A stretch of DNA of 64,000 nucleotides from Ancylobacter radicis (GCF_018449475.1 NZ_JAHCQH010000015.1:806001-870000); one strand, 5' to 3'. Shown: positions 1 through 9,650, numbered from the stretch's first letter. Made by a program: numbers and translations. The notes: generated from the letters alone by a model not told the origin.

Positions 1-100
1 CCGGGTCGCCGGCGGTGATGAAGGTCACCAGCGCCGCGCGGCCCGCCGAAGCGCAGGCCTTGAAGCGGTGATCGAGCCGGGTGATCGGGCGCGTGGTCAT
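1..100 (-). CDS. trpA: Tryptophan synthase alpha chain, N-terminal part only
   Basis: Only the first 33 codons are inside the window, and the gene continues past the left edge. The translation has the opening expected of TrpA, including [11 protein letters not shown], which forms the first strand and phosphate-side loop of the TIM barrel. TrpA cleaves indole-3-glycerol phosphate to indole and glyceraldehyde 3-phosphate and passes indole to TrpB. Its ATG lies inside the trpB stop (ATGA, 4-base overlap), so translation is probably coupled. The catalytic residues fall outside the window. Confidence 0.9.
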   Translation of the reverse strand, partial: MTTRPITRLDHRFKACASAGRAALVTFITAGDP

Positions 101-1329
101 AGGCTGGTCCCCAGAATCTCCGCCACCTGCGGAATGTCCTTGTCGCCGCGGCCGGACATGTTGACCACCATCAGGTGATCCTCCGGCAGGGTCGGCGCGA
201 GTTCGATCACCTTGGCCAGCGCATGGGCCGGCTCCAGCGCCGGGATGATGCCCTCGAGCTTGGAGACAAGCTGGAAGGCGCTCAGCGCCTCGTCATCGGT
301 CGCGGAGATGTAGGTCGCGCGGCCGGTGTCGTGCAGCCAGCTATGCTCCGGGCCGATGCCGGGATAGTCGAGGCCAGCCGAGATGGAATGCGCCTCGGTG
401 ATCTGCCCGTCATCGTCCATCAAGAGATAGGTGCGGTTGCCGTGCAGCACGCCCGGACGCCCGCCGGTGAGCGAGGCGGCGTGCTGGCCGGACGGTATGC
501 CGTGGCCGGCCGCCTCGACGCCGAAGATCTGCACGGTCGGATCGTCGAGGAAGGGATGGAACAGGCCCATGGCGTTGGAGCCGCCGCCGATGCAGGCGAT
601 CAGGCTGTCCGGCAGCCGGCCTTCCTGCTCCTCCATCTGGGTGCGGGTCTCATGGCCGATGATCGACTGGAAGTCGCGCACCATGCCGGGATAGGGGTGC
701 GGGCCGGCAACCGTGCCGATGCAGTAGAAGGTGTCGTGCACGTTGGTCACCCAGTCGCGCAGCGCCTCGTTCATGGCGTCCTTGAGCGTGCTGGAGCCGG
801 ACTTCACCGGCACCACCTCGGCGCCGAGCATCTTCATGCGGAACACGTTCGGCGCCTGCCGGGCAACGTCGACGGCGCCCATATAGACCACGCATTTCAG
901 CCCGTAGCGGGCGCACAGCGTGGCAGTGGCGACGCCGTGCTGGCCGGCACCGGTCTCGGCGATGATCCGCTCCTTGCCCATGCGGCGGGCCAGCAGAATC
1001 TGGCCGAGGACGTTGTTCACCTTGTGCGAGCCGGTGTGGTTCAGCTCCTCACGCTTGAAATAGATCTTGGCGCCCTTGCCGGCCGGGGCACCCTTGCGCA
1101 GGTGCTCGGTGAAACGCTCGGCGTAATAGAGCGGGCTCGGGCGGCCGACATAATGCTTCAGCCCCGAATCCATTTCCGCCTTGTAGGCCGGGTCGGCTTT
1201 CGCCGCCTCATAGGCCTTCTCCAGGTCGAGGATCAGCGGCATGAGCGTTTCGGCGACGAAACGACCGCCGAAAATGCCGAAATGCCCGTTCTCGTCGGGG
1301 CCGGTGCGGAAGGAGTTCAGAACGTTCAC
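97..1329 (-). CDS. trpB: Tryptophan synthase beta chain
   Basis: This 410-residue PLP enzyme condenses indole with L-serine to make tryptophan in the cytosolic alpha2-beta2 complex. The PLP lysine is K103 in HTGSHKVNN, and the phosphate-binding loop GGGSNAMG lies near residue 245. Length and both ends fit the family. The start is GTG at 1329, which overlaps the trpF stop by four bases (GTGA). The downstream end overlaps trpA in the same way, so trpF-trpB-trpA is one tightly coupled operon. No trp leader or attenuator is visible inside the window. Confidence 0.97.
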   Translation of the reverse strand: MNVLNSFRTGPDENGHFGIFGGRFVAETLMPLILDLEKAYEAAKADPAYKAEMDSGLKHYVGRPSPLYYAERFTEHLRKGAPAGKGAKIYFKREELNHTGSHKVNNVLGQILLARRMGKERIIAETGAGQHGVATATLCARYGLKCVVYMGAVDVARQAPNVFRMKMLGAEVVPVKSGSSTLKDAMNEALRDWVTNVHDTFYCIGTVAGPHPYPGMVRDFQSIIGHETRTQMEEQEGRLPDSLIACIGGGSNAMGLFHPFLDDPTVQIFGVEAAGHGIPSGQHAASLTGGRPGVLHGNRTYLLMDDDGQITEAHSISAGLDYPGIGPEHSWLHDTGRATYISATDDEALSAFQLVSKLEGIIPALEPAHALAKVIELAPTLPEDHLMVVNMSGRGDKDIPQVAEILGTSL

Positions 1330-2051
1330 GACGGTCTCGTCTCTCTGGCGGGTGAAGGGCGGGCGGGATCGGCGGGGCCGGAAGCCGCCAACGCGGACGC
1401 CTCGCGCGCCGCGCGCACGAAGGCGGCGATGCGGTCGGGGTCCTTGATGCCGGGGGCACGCTCGACACCGGAGGATACGTCCACGCCGCCCGGCTGGATG
1501 AGCCGCACGGCCGCGCCGACATTGTCCGGATCCAGTCCCCCTGACAACATGAAGGGCCGGGTCAGGTCAAGACCGGCGAGATTCGGGCCCGTCAGCAGGT
1601 TCCAGTCGAAGGCGACGCCATTGCCGCCGGGCAGCACGGCGTCCTTGGGTGGCTTGGCGTCGAGCAGCAGCCGGTCGGCCGCCGCCGCATAGGCGGGAAG
1701 GACAGCCAGATCCTGCGCCCCGCCAATGCCGATCGCCTTCATCACCGGAAGGCCGAAGCGGGCGCGGATGGCGCGAATGCGGGCCGGGTCTTCCGCGCCG
1801 TGAAGCTGGAGCAGGTCCGGGTGGATCGCCGCGACGATGCCGGCGAGCGCCGCGTCGTCCGCATCGACGCTCAGCGCGACAATCTGCGCGCGACCACGCA
1901 CCTGCGCCGCCAGACCGGCGGCACGGGCGAGGTCGAGATGGCGCGGGCTCCGGGCGAAGAACACCATGCCGACCATGTCGGCTCCGGCCTCTAGCGCCGC
2001 CTCCAGCGTCTCGGGCGTGCTGAGCCCGCAGATTTTGATCTCAAGCGACAA
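1326..2051 (-). CDS. trpF: Phosphoribosylanthranilate isomerase
   Basis: TrpF isomerises N-(5'-phosphoribosyl)anthranilate to CdRP in tryptophan synthesis. The protein begins with the family signature (L)EIKICGL carrying the general-base cysteine. It ends with the phosphate-binding segment (SGGLDPDNV, then GVDVSSGVE). I place the start at TTG 2051 because AGGAGG sits five bases upstream. A GTG at 2081 would add ten residues but has no comparable ribosome site. The product is 241 residues. It is first in the trpFBA operon and overlaps trpB by four bases. Confidence 0.93.
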   Translation of the reverse strand: MSLEIKICGLSTPETLEAALEAGADMVGMVFFARSPRHLDLARAAGLAAQVRGRAQIVALSVDADDAALAGIVAAIHPDLLQLHGAEDPARIRAIRARFGLPVMKAIGIGGAQDLAVLPAYAAAADRLLLDAKPPKDAVLPGGNGVAFDWNLLTGPNLAGLDLTRPFMLSGGLDPDNVGAAVRLIQPGGVDVSSGVERAPGIKDPDRIAAFVRAAREASALAASGPADPARPSPARETRPS

Positions 2052-2243
2052 GGCCGCCTCCTGCAAACGAGGCACTAGCACGGAATCGCGCGGGCTGGCG
2101 AGGGCCGGGGTCGCGCAGGCTCCCGGACGCCCTTGCGCACAGGGCGGCGTTGAAGGTCCGCGTCATGGGCGCGGCAGCTTTGCGACAGAAGGCGGCATTT
2201 AGCCCTTCCGTGCCGGCAATTCACATGCTACTCAGGATTATCT

Positions 2244-2262
2244 GTGAAATATATTATTTCAC
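2244..2262. promoter_or_regulatory. AT-rich palindrome upstream of the sulfate transporter (candidate operator)
   Basis: A perfect inverted repeat GTGAAAT-5 nt-ATTTCAC lies 50 bases before the sbp start, in an AT-rich patch that stands out from the surrounding high-GC DNA. Its place between trpF and sbp, which diverge, suits an operator or activator site for the sulfate genes. The regulator is not identifiable from the site. A sulfur-starvation LysR-type or Rrf2-type regulator is possible but unproven. Confidence 0.45.
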
Positions 2263-2312
2263 GCAATATTTTTGCATTATCCGGCCTCCGAGCCGGCATC
2301 AGGAGAACCGCC

Positions 2313-3338
2313 ATGCGCCCGTCGCGCCGCCTTGTCCTCGCCGCCGCCCTGGCGCCCCTCGTCCTGTCCGGCCTCGCCTTTGAGGGCGCGCGCGCCCAGC
2401 AGGCGCCGACCACCCTGCTCAACGCCTCCTACGACATCGCCCGCGAGGTGTTCGAGGCGATCAACAAGGACTTCGTCCCGGCCTACAAGGCCAGGACCGG
2501 CACCGAGGTGAAGATCGACCAGAGCCATGCCGGCACCTCCAAGCAGGCCCGCTCGATCGTCGAGGGCCTGCCGGCGGACGTCGTGACCTTCAACCAGATC
2601 ACCGACATCCAGTTCCTGGTCGACAAGGGCTTCGTCGCCAAGGACTGGCAGACGCGCCTGCCCAACGCCTCCTCGCCCTGGTACTCCTTCCCCGCCTTCC
2701 TGGTGCGCGCTGGCAACCCGAAGAACATCAAGGGCTGGGACGATCTGGTCCGCGATGACGTGAAGCTGGTCTTCCCGAACCCGAAAACCTCGGGCAATGG
2801 CCGCTACACCTATCTCGCCGCCTACGCCTATGCGCTGGAGAAGTTCAACGGCGACACCGCCCAGGCCGACGCCTTCGTGAAGAAGTTCCTCGCCAATGTC
2901 GTGGTGTTCGACACCGGCGGGCGCGGCTCCACCACCACCTTCGTGGAGCGCGAGCAGGGCGACGTGCTGCTGACCTTCGAGGCCGAGGTGATCAGCGCCA
3001 AGGATGCCTACAAGGACAAGAACTTCGTCGTCGTGGTGCCGCCGGTGAGCCTGCTCGCCGAATTCCCGGTCGCCGTGGTCGACAAGGTGGTCGACAAGCG
3101 CGGCTCGCGCGCCCTCGCCACCGACTATCTGACCTTCCTCTATTCGCCGGAAGGCCAGACGGTGGCCGCCACCGCCAATAACCGCGTCGTCGACCCCAAG
3201 GTCGCCGAGGCGTTCAAGGACAAGTTCGCCCCGGTGCGCCTCGTCAAGGTGGACGACGTGTTCGGCGGCTGGGCCAATGTGCAGAAGACCCACTTCGCCT
3301 CCGGCGGCAAGCTCGACGAGCTGTTCGTCGGCCAGTGA
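2313..3338 (+). CDS. Periplasmic sulfate-binding protein of an ABC transporter
   Basis: This is a 341-residue periplasmic solute-binding protein of the Sbp/CysP family, which captures sulfate or thiosulfate for the CysT-CysW permease encoded next. Residues 1 to about 29 form a signal peptide with an Arg-rich start, a hydrophobic core and an Ala-x-Ala-like cleavage region before QAPTTLLN. The mature start LLNASYDIAREVF and the DQSHAGTSKQAR and GGRGSTTTF segments are typical anion-binding regions. ATG 2313 was chosen because AGGAGA is six bases upstream and the signal peptide begins there. Choosing between sbp and cysP is not possible from sequence alone. Confidence 0.92.
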   Translation: MRPSRRLVLAAALAPLVLSGLAFEGARAQQAPTTLLNASYDIAREVFEAINKDFVPAYKARTGTEVKIDQSHAGTSKQARSIVEGLPADVVTFNQITDIQFLVDKGFVAKDWQTRLPNASSPWYSFPAFLVRAGNPKNIKGWDDLVRDDVKLVFPNPKTSGNGRYTYLAAYAYALEKFNGDTAQADAFVKKFLANVVVFDTGGRGSTTTFVEREQGDVLLTFEAEVISAKDAYKDKNFVVVVPPVSLLAEFPVAVVDKVVDKRGSRALATDYLTFLYSPEGQTVAATANNRVVDPKVAEAFKDKFAPVRLVKVDDVFGGWANVQKTHFASGGKLDELFVGQ

Positions 3339-3558
3339 GGGGCTGCCTGTGAGCGGCTGCTAGGTAAGCGCGCTCTAGAAAGCGTCATCCCGGCCGACGC
3401 GCAGCGCAGAGCCGGGACCGCACGCCGCCGGAGCGCCCCGGATCGGGCCTCGCGGCGCGTCCGGGACGACGCCCGGGCGGCCGCGGCGCTGGACATCTCT
3501 CACCCTTTGCGGCATGGCCGGGATGTGTCCCGGCCATGGTCATTCCAGGAGCCTCCCG

Positions 3559-4380
3559 TTGAACCGCGTCATACCGGGCCTCCCGCTCTCGCTCGGCATC
3601 ACCCTGCTCTATCTCAGCCTGATCGTGCTGCTGCCGCTCGGCGCGCTGGTCTGGCAGGCCAGTGGCGTGGGGCTGGAGCGTTACCTCGCCATCATGAGCG
3701 GCGGGCGCACCGCCTCGGCCTTTCAGGTGACGCTGTCCATGGCGGCGCTGGCGACGCTGTTCAACGCCGTCTATGGCCTCGCTTTGGCCTGGGTGCTGGT
3801 GCGCTATGATTTTCCCGGCAAGCGGCTGCTCGACGCGCTGGTCGACGTGCCCTTCGCCCTGCCGACCGCCGTCGCGGGTCTCGCTTTGTCGGCGCTGTTC
3901 GTCAGCAATGGCTGGTTCGGTGCCCCGCTCGCCGCGCTCGGCATCAAGGTGGCCTACACGCCGCTCGGCATCGCCGCCGCCATGGCCTTCACCTCGATCC
4001 CCTTCGTGGTGCGCACGGTGCAGCCGGTGCTGGAGGACCTCGCCGCCGATGTCGAGGAAGTCGCCGCCACGCTCGGCGCCTCGGACTGGCGGATCTTCAC
4101 CCGCATCATCTTTCCGGCGATCTTCCCCGCCTTCCTCACCGGCGCCTCGCTCGGCTTTGCCCGCTCGCTCGGCGAGTTCGGCGCCATCATCTTCATCGCC
4201 GGCAATCTGCCGATGAAGACCGAGGTGGTCTCGCTGCTGACCTTCATCCGCATCGAGGAATATGACTACCCGGCCGCCGCCGCCATCGCCGCGACGCTGC
4301 TGGGGCTCGCCTTCGTGATGCTGTTCCTCGTCAACATGATACAGCTCTGGCAGCAGCGCCGCATCGGGCGGGGAGACTGA
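3559..4380 (+). CDS. cysT: Sulfate ABC transporter permease CysT (CysU)
   Basis: This is an inner-membrane permease of about 273 residues with roughly six membrane helices. It forms the sulfate channel with CysW. The cytoplasmic EAA loop for the ATPase is visible (EEVAATLGASDWRIF, then LGFARSLGEFG). I place the start at TTG 3559, with AGGAG seven bases upstream, giving a short N-terminus before the first helix. An ATG at 3514 would add a non-conserved extension. The gene follows sbp after a 220-base gap holding a REP-like sequence and is three bases from cysW. Confidence 0.93.
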   Translation: MNRVIPGLPLSLGITLLYLSLIVLLPLGALVWQASGVGLERYLAIMSGGRTASAFQVTLSMAALATLFNAVYGLALAWVLVRYDFPGKRLLDALVDVPFALPTAVAGLALSALFVSNGWFGAPLAALGIKVAYTPLGIAAAMAFTSIPFVVRTVQPVLEDLAADVEEVAATLGASDWRIFTRIIFPAIFPAFLTGASLGFARSLGEFGAIIFIAGNLPMKTEVVSLLTFIRIEEYDYPAAAAIAATLLGLAFVMLFLVNMIQLWQQRRIGRGD

Positions 4381-4383
4381 TCC

Positions 4384-5283
4384 ATGGCCCTTCAGCCCTC
4401 CTCCGGCGGCCCGCGCCGCATCCGCGTCGGCGATGGACCGCTGGCCCGCACCCTGCTCATCGGCACGGTGCTGCTGGTCACCGCGCTGGTGCTGGTGGCG
4501 CCGCTGATCGCCATCTTCGCCGAGGCGTTCCGGCAGGGAATCGGCGCCTATGCCGCCTCCTTCGCCGATCCCGATACGCGCTACGCCATCGGCCTCACCG
4601 TGTTCACCGCGCTGATCGTGGTGCCGATCAATGTCGCCTTTGGGATCGCGGCAGCGTGGTGCATTGCCAAGTTCCGCTTCACCGGCCGCAATCTGCTGGT
4701 GGCGCTGGTGGAACTGCCCTTCTCCATCTCGCCGATCATCGCCGGCGTCGCCTATCTGTTCGTCTATGGCGCGCAGGGGCTGCTCGGGCCGTGGCTGGAA
4801 GCCCATGACATCAAGATCATGTTCGCGGTGCCGGCGATCATCCTCGCCAGCCTGTTCGTCACCGCCCCCTTCGTGGCGCGCGAGCTGATCCCGCTGATGA
4901 TCGCGCAGGGCTCGGAGGAAGAGGAGGCGGCGGTCACGCTCGGCGCCGGCGGCTGGCGTATCCTGCGGCTGGTGACGCTGCCCAATGTGCGCTTCGCCCT
5001 GCTCTATGGCGCGGCCCTGTGCAATGCGCGGGTGATGGGCGAGTTCGGCGCGGTCTCGGTGGTGGCCGGCAATATTCGCGGCCAGACCAACACCCTGCCG
5101 CTGCAGATCGAGCTGCTCTACCAGGACAACAACGCCATCGCCGCCTTCGCCATCGCGACGATCCTGACCGCCGTCGCGCTGGTGACGCTGGTCGCCAAGG
5201 CGATCATCGAGCGGCTCGACGCCCGCCGCGCCGCGCTCACCGGCGAGCCGACGGTAAAGGTTGCGGCCAAGGCCGGGCATTAG
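4384..5283 (+). CDS. cysW: Sulfate ABC transporter permease CysW
   Basis: This is the second membrane subunit of the sulfate importer, 299 residues with about six membrane helices and an EAA loop (EEEEAAVTLGAGGWRIL followed by MGEFGAVSVVAGN). It starts three bases after cysT, so the two are translationally linked. The usual next gene, the ATPase cysA, is absent. REP-like repeats and a minus-strand gene follow instead, so the transporter must borrow an ATPase encoded elsewhere. Confidence 0.94.
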   Translation: MALQPSSGGPRRIRVGDGPLARTLLIGTVLLVTALVLVAPLIAIFAEAFRQGIGAYAASFADPDTRYAIGLTVFTALIVVPINVAFGIAAAWCIAKFRFTGRNLLVALVELPFSISPIIAGVAYLFVYGAQGLLGPWLEAHDIKIMFAVPAIILASLFVTAPFVARELIPLMIAQGSEEEEAAVTLGAGGWRILRLVTLPNVRFALLYGAALCNARVMGEFGAVSVVAGNIRGQTNTLPLQIELLYQDNNAIAAFAIATILTAVALVTLVAKAIIERLDARRAALTGEPTVKVAAKAGH

Positions 5284-5293
5284 GCGGGGCGCG

Positions 5294-5413
5294 CCTGCGT
5301 GCTTCGAGGCCGCCCTGGCGGGCGTCACCTCAGCATGACGGCGTTGTATGCCGAAGAACAGAGGTCGTCATCCTGAGGTGCCCGGCCCCCGGCCGGGCCT
5401 CGAAGGACGCAGG
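5294..5413. repeat. Pair of inverted REP-like elements (family B)
   Basis: Two copies of a short repeat face each other at 5294-5340 and 5366-5413. The forward form runs GTCATCCTGAGGTGCCCGGC then GGGCCTCGAAGGACGCAGG. The same element recurs near 18107, 18201, 23284 and 24563. It lies between the convergent cysW and cyclodeaminase-like genes and could fold into a large hairpin that ends transcription from both sides. Confidence 0.75.
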
Positions 5414-5433
5414 CATCTGCCCGGAGCGCCCCC

Positions 5434-6393
5434 TCAGCCCCGCAGCGCCTTCCATACCAGCTCGGCGGCGGCGAGGTCCTCGATGGCGGTGCCGACCGAC
5501 TTGAACAGCGTGATCTCGTCCGGCCCGCCGCGCCCCGGCACGATCCCGCCGATCAGCTCGAACAGGTCGCCCTGCACCCCGTTCGGTCCCAGCACACCGG
5601 AGGCCAGCGGCACGACGATGTCGCCCGCTTCCTTGCCGGCCCCGGCACGGGTGTCGACATAGACCCGCGACCGGCGGATCGCCTCGTCATCGGCCTCGCG
5701 CATGGTGGGGGTGAAGCCGCCGACCAGATCGACATGCTGGCCGGGCACGAGATAGCGCCCCTCGACCAGCGGCTCGCCCGAGAGCGTGGCGGAACTGACA
5801 ATGTCGGCCTGCGCGATCGCCGTGCCGCGATCGGCCTCGGCGCGGGCGTCGAAGCCCTCCGCCCGCAGCGTCTGCGCCAGAGCTTCGGCCCGCTCCAGCG
5901 TGCGGTTCCAGATGGTGACGGTGCGAATCGGCCGGACGCTGGCATGGGCGCGGGCGAGATAGGGCGCCAGCGCCCCGGCGCCGATCAGGGTCAGCCGTGA
6001 GGCATCCGCCCGGGCCAGATAGCGCGCGGCCAGCGCCGAGGCGGCGGCGGTGCGCCAGACGGTGAGCGCCCGGCCGTCCATCACCGCCAGCGGCGCGCCG
6101 GTGGCGGCGGAATTCAGCACATAGAGCCCGATCACGCTGTCGAGCCCGCGCGCATTGTTGCCGGGAAAGACCGAGACGAGCTTGGTGCCCATCACGTCAT
6201 CCTCGGTGCCATCCGCGCTCCAGGCCGGCATCAGCAGCAGCGTGCCGTCGCCCTCGGGGCGCTCGACATGGTGATGATGGCGCACCGGCGTGACGATGCG
6301 GCGCCGGAAGGCGGCCTCCAGCGCGTCGATCAGGGCGGGGAAGGTGAGCAGGCCGGCGATCTCGCCGGCCGAAACGAAACGCAGATCGTCCAT
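5434..6393 (-). CDS. Ornithine cyclodeaminase / mu-crystallin family NAD(P)-dependent enzyme
   Basis: This 319-residue protein has the family architecture: a substrate domain with GTKLVSVFPGN, the arginine segment TVWRTAAASALAARYLA, and a Rossmann fold starting LTLIGAGALAPYLARAH near residue 120. Later DLVGGFTPTMREADD and VYVDTRAGA match the family. True ornithine cyclodeaminases have GTGxQ at the nucleotide loop and this protein has GAGALA. A pyrroline-2-carboxylate reductase or other imine-reducing role is therefore as likely as ornithine deamination. It is a single minus-strand gene, and its possible link to the ornithine pathway further along is only suggestive. Confidence 0.85.
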   Translation of the reverse strand: MDDLRFVSAGEIAGLLTFPALIDALEAAFRRRIVTPVRHHHHVERPEGDGTLLLMPAWSADGTEDDVMGTKLVSVFPGNNARGLDSVIGLYVLNSAATGAPLAVMDGRALTVWRTAAASALAARYLARADASRLTLIGAGALAPYLARAHASVRPIRTVTIWNRTLERAEALAQTLRAEGFDARAEADRGTAIAQADIVSSATLSGEPLVEGRYLVPGQHVDLVGGFTPTMREADDEAIRRSRVYVDTRAGAGKEAGDIVVPLASGVLGPNGVQGDLFELIGGIVPGRGGPDEITLFKSVGTAIEDLAAAELVWKALRG

Positions 6394-6414
6394 CAGTCCG
6401 CTATCATGTTGCCG

Positions 6415-6807
6415 TCACGCCGCCGTGCGGCGGTCGGTCAGCGCCGGGGTGGCGGGGCCGGAGGCGAGCGCGAGGCCCGGCCCGCGCGGCGCGGTCGGCG
6501 CCGCGTTGCGGGTGGCGAGGCTGGCGCGCAGCTCCTCCGCCTGCTGGGTGGCGCGGCGCGCCTCCCGGCCGTTGCGGCGGGCGGCACGGCGGTAGCGGCC
6601 CTGATTGAACCACACGCTCAGCCCGCCGATCACCACGCCGAGAATCAGCGCGCCGAACACGACCAGGAACAGCGGCAGGTCCACCGTCCAGTTGCCGCCG
6701 AACGGATCGACCACCAGCCCGACCTTCTGGCGGTTCGCCACCGCGAGCATGACCAGCCCGACCGAGAGCGGCAGGACGATGACGACCATCAGGATACGGC
6801 GCAGCAA
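6415..6807 (-). CDS. LapA-domain (DUF1049) inner-membrane protein
   Basis: This is a 130-residue protein with two N-terminal membrane helices (about 4-24 and 45-68), followed by a basic cytoplasmic tail rich in Arg and Ala that may form a coiled coil. The layout matches LapA/DUF1049 proteins, linked to lipopolysaccharide assembly control. The start is TTG 6807, with GGGAG seven bases upstream. Lying between ihfB and the trp genes is the usual alphaproteobacterial context for this family, which supports the call. Confidence 0.85.
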   Translation of the reverse strand: MLRRILMVVIVLPLSVGLVMLAVANRQKVGLVVDPFGGNWTVDLPLFLVVFGALILGVVIGGLSVWFNQGRYRRAARRNGREARRATQQAEELRASLATRNAAPTAPRGPGLALASGPATPALTDRRTAA

Positions 6808-6840
6808 GACGAAACTCCCGGAAGGTTGCGACAGGGCGGT

Positions 6841-7134
6841 TTATTCGAGATCGACGCCATCATTGAGGCGTTCGCGCATCTCCTTGCCCGTCTTGAAATA
6901 GGGCACGGCCTTGCCGTCGACAGCCACATGCGCGCCGGTGCGCGGATTGCGGCCGGTGCGCGGCGGGCGCGCCTTGACGGAGAACGCGCCGAAGCCGCGC
7001 AGTTCGACGCGATCGCCGCGCGCCAGCGCCGCGACGATTTCGTCGAGAATCGCATTCACGATGTTCTCGACGTCGCGCTGGTAGAGATGCGGATTGGCTT
7101 CGGCAATCCGCTGTACGAGTTCGGACTTGATCAT
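6841..7134 (-). CDS. ihfB: Integration host factor subunit beta
   Basis: This 97-residue DNA-bending protein acts as a heterodimer with IhfA in nucleoid structure, recombination and promoter architecture. The start [17 protein letters not shown] and the core [20 protein letters not shown] are diagnostic. The beta-arm with the intercalating proline is in [13 protein letters not shown] 7134 gives exactly the family length. It lies between sppA and the lapA-like gene on the same strand, matching the conserved alphaproteobacterial order. Confidence 0.97.
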   Translation of the reverse strand: MIKSELVQRIAEANPHLYQRDVENIVNAILDEIVAALARGDRVELRGFGAFSVKARPPRTGRNPRTGAHVAVDGKAVPYFKTGKEMRERLNDGVDLE

Positions 7135-7210
7135 CGACGCCCCGGCCCCTTTTTGTTTTCGGCTCGTCGGAAATCCAAAAACATCATATTTTGGAAAATC
7201 TTGGCCCCGT

Positions 7211-8191
7211 CTAGCCGCCCCGAGGGTGCCAGAGGGCCAACAGACCGTCAAGGCGGGCCTGCGCGGCAACATCGCTTGCCGAACGCAGCACGGCGGTAGC
7301 CAGTTCCTCAAGCCCGATCAGCGACATAGCCCCCACCACCATACCCTTGAGCCAGCCGAACTCGTCGCCGGCGCGCCGCGTGTGCCAGGCCCGCACCGGC
7401 AGATCCTTGGAAACGCCGCGCTCGCGGGCCAGCCAGTCGCGCGCGGTGCGCTCGTCGCCGATCTCGTCGATCAGCCGCAAAGGCAGCGCCTGATGGCCGG
7501 TGAAGACCCGTCCGTCGGCGGCCTCAGCGAGCTTGTCGCCGGTGATCAGCCGGCGCTCGGACACCAGATCCTTGAACCAGCCATAGCTGTCCTCGACCAG
7601 CGAGCGCACCGCGGCGCGGGCATCCTCGCTCGGCGGATCGAACATGTTCGGCGCGGCCTTCAGCGGACTCGACTTGATCTCCTCATAGGAGATGCCGACC
7701 GTCTTCATCAGCTCGGCGAAATTGGGAAACTGGAAGATCACGCCGATCGAGCCGACCAGCGAATTGCGCGGCGCGATGATGTGGTCGGCGCCGAGAGCGG
7801 CGATATAGGCGCCCGAGGCCGCCATGCCGTCGACCACCGCCACCACTGGCTTCTTGGCGGCAAGGCGCCGCAGCCCGTCATAGAGCGCGGCCGAGCCGAC
7901 CACCGTGCCGCCGGGGCTGTCGATCGACAGGATCACCGCCTTGGCGCCCGATGTGCCGATCTCCTCCAGAAGCTCCAGACGCTCGCGCTCATTGCGGATG
8001 ATGCCGCCGATCGTCACCCGCGCCACATGCGGCGCGGCGCCCGGCAGGAACTCGCCATCGCTCCACCAGGCGAACAGCGCCACCCCGGCGCCGAGCAGCA
8101 GGACAAAGGCGAAGCTGCGCCAGACCAGCAGCTTGCGCCGCAGCCGGCGCCGGGCGAGCAGCTCGTCCACCTCGATCGCGCCAAATGCCAT
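7211..8191 (-). CDS. sppA: Signal peptide peptidase SppA (short form)
   Basis: This is a 326-residue membrane-anchored serine protease that degrades cleaved signal peptides at the inner membrane. One membrane helix lies near residues 25-45. The ClpP-like core contains the oxyanion [14 protein letters not shown], the nucleophile Ser in [16 protein letters not shown], and the lysine-side [12 protein letters not shown]. Bacterial short SppA proteins of about 320 residues have this single-domain form. ATG 8191 has GGGAG eight bases upstream. It is upstream of ihfB on the same strand. Confidence 0.95.
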   Translation of the reverse strand: MAFGAIEVDELLARRRLRRKLLVWRSFAFVLLLGAGVALFAWWSDGEFLPGAAPHVARVTIGGIIRNERERLELLEEIGTSGAKAVILSIDSPGGTVVGSAALYDGLRRLAAKKPVVAVVDGMAASGAYIAALGADHIIAPRNSLVGSIGVIFQFPNFAELMKTVGISYEEIKSSPLKAAPNMFDPPSEDARAAVRSLVEDSYGWFKDLVSERRLITGDKLAEAADGRVFTGHQALPLRLIDEIGDERTARDWLARERGVSKDLPVRAWHTRRAGDEFGWLKGMVVGAMSLIGLEELATAVLRSASDVAAQARLDGLLALWHPRGG

Positions 8192-8311
8192 CTCGCCGAC
8201 TCCCGATGTCCGCCCGCCTGGGGGCGAGACAGGGGTAAAGCCCGCCCGCACCCGGCGCAAGGCGGGAAAAGCCGCAGCCGGGCAGCACGCCTCCCGCGCC
8301 AGGCGCCCCCG

Positions 8312-8926
8312 TCAGCCGCCATGCTTTTCCAGAAACGCCTCGATGGGCAGCGCGCGGAAATCGTCAAGCGCCGCCCGCAGCCGGGCATGGTCCCAGTCCC
8401 ACCAGCCGAGCGCCTGCAAACGGGCGCCGATGGCGGCGGGAAAGCGCGCCCGCACGGGCTTGGCGGGCACCCCGGCGACGATGGTGTAGGGCGCGACATC
8501 CTTGCTCACCACCGCGCCGGCCGCCACCACCGCGCCGTCCCCGATGCTCCGACCGGGCAGAATGATCGCGCCATGGCCGATCCACACATCATGGCCGATG
8601 GTCACGCCCTGCGCGCGGCGCCAGTCGAAAAACGCCGGCTCGTCCTGCGCGTCGTCGAAATAGGCCGAGGCACGGTAGGTGAAATGCGACTGGCTGGCCC
8701 GTTCCATCGGGTGGTTGCCGGGATTGATCCGGGTCATCGCGGCGATCGAGGTGAACTTGCCGATCCGCGCATAGGCGATGTCGGAATCGTTCACCACATA
8801 GGAATAATCGCCCAGCTCCACCTCCAGCAGAAGGGTGCGCGGGCCGACCTCGGTGTAGCGCCCGAGCCGGCAGCGGGTGATGTGCGCGGCAGGGTCAATA
8901 GCCGGCTCAATACCGAGTTTCGCCAT
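8312..8926 (-). CDS. Phosphonate-associated hexapeptide-repeat acyltransferase
   Basis: This 204-residue protein has left-handed beta-helix repeats with hexapeptide periodicity (IGHDVWIGHGAIILPGRSIGDGAVVAAGAVVSKDV is a clear stretch; only its character is described here). It matches the chloramphenicol/xenobiotic acetyltransferase-like proteins found in C-P lyase operons (TIGR03308-like). The active-site histidine region is near INPGNHPMERASQSHFTYR. It is third in an operon with phnM and a DUF1045 gene. The substrate is unknown, and the phosphonate link rests on the family and its neighbours. Confidence 0.85.
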   Translation of the reverse strand: MAKLGIEPAIDPAAHITRCRLGRYTEVGPRTLLLEVELGDYSYVVNDSDIAYARIGKFTSIAAMTRINPGNHPMERASQSHFTYRASAYFDDAQDEPAFFDWRRAQGVTIGHDVWIGHGAIILPGRSIGDGAVVAAGAVVSKDVAPYTIVAGVPAKPVRARFPAAIGARLQALGWWDWDHARLRAALDDFRALPIEAFLEKHGG

Positions 8927-8949
8927 GGTCGGCTCCCGAAGGGCAGGGG

Positions 8950-9642
8950 TCAGCTTCCGAACGGATAGCGGGCGAGCAGGCGGAACGGGCCGTCGTCCTG
9001 CCGGTACAGCGCGATCTCGGAGACGATCAGCGGCCCGTCGGCGCCACAGGCGGTGAAATGCTCGATCAGCTCGGCCTCGGCGAGGGCGCGCTCCTCATCC
9101 TCCAGCGGGCCGGTGAGCGTCATGTGGAAACGGAAATCGTCGAGCACGTAAGGGTAGCCCCAGCGGTCGAGATAGTCCTTCTGCCGGGCGGTGAGCGGGG
9201 CGCGCAGGCGCTTCTCGCGCTCCGCCTCGTTCATCGGCGCCCGGAAGTCATCGAAAGCGGCGACCGCCCCGGCCGCCAGCCGGTCCAGCGCGGCACTGGG
9301 CGAGACCGGCTTCAGCGCGATGAAGCGGCTGATCGCGGCGACCTTCACCCCCGCGCAGGCAAAGCGCGCGCGGTCGCCGGCAAAGCGCCGGCACACCGCC
9401 CGCAGCTCCGTCTCGGTGCGCCCTTCGGCGAGGCGGAAAGGCGCCTTCAGCGTGCCGTGGAAACCATAGCGGCGCGGCTCCGTGGTGATCTCGCGCCAGC
9501 GCGCGGCATCGAAACGGCGCAGCGGCGGCGGGGCGCAGTCCTGCCCGGTCTCCGCGTCATAGCCGATGACGGAAGCGCCGAAACGCCAGAGCGGGCTCTG
9601 CGCCGGCGGGGCGTAATAAAGCGCGTAGCGGGGCTGGGACAT
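8950..9642 (-). CDS. DUF1045 phosphonate-operon protein (2H phosphoesterase-like)
   Basis: This is a 230-residue DUF1045/TIGR03223 protein of C-P lyase operons. Two H-x-[ST]-type motifs of the 2H phosphoesterase fold are visible: FHGTLKAPFRL near residue 80 and FHMTLTGPL near residue 172. A cyclic-phosphate hydrolase role in phosphonate breakdown has been proposed for the family, and I infer the same here. It starts eight bases after phnM and 23 bases before the next gene, so it is in the middle of a three-gene operon. Confidence 0.88.
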   Translation of the reverse strand: MSQPRYALYYAPPAQSPLWRFGASVIGYDAETGQDCAPPPLRRFDAARWREITTEPRRYGFHGTLKAPFRLAEGRTETELRAVCRRFAGDRARFACAGVKVAAISRFIALKPVSPSAALDRLAAGAVAAFDDFRAPMNEAEREKRLRAPLTARQKDYLDRWGYPYVLDDFRFHMTLTGPLEDEERALAEAELIEHFTACGADGPLIVSEIALYRQDDGPFRLLARYPFGS

Positions 9643-9650
9643 GGCGGTCT

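Noticed and set aside
3385..5328. Very long open frame on the minus strand opposite cysT and cysW
   Set aside because: High-GC codon bias leaves antisense frames open. The translation is Arg/Gly/Asp/His-rich with no domain, while the plus strand encodes clear permeases.
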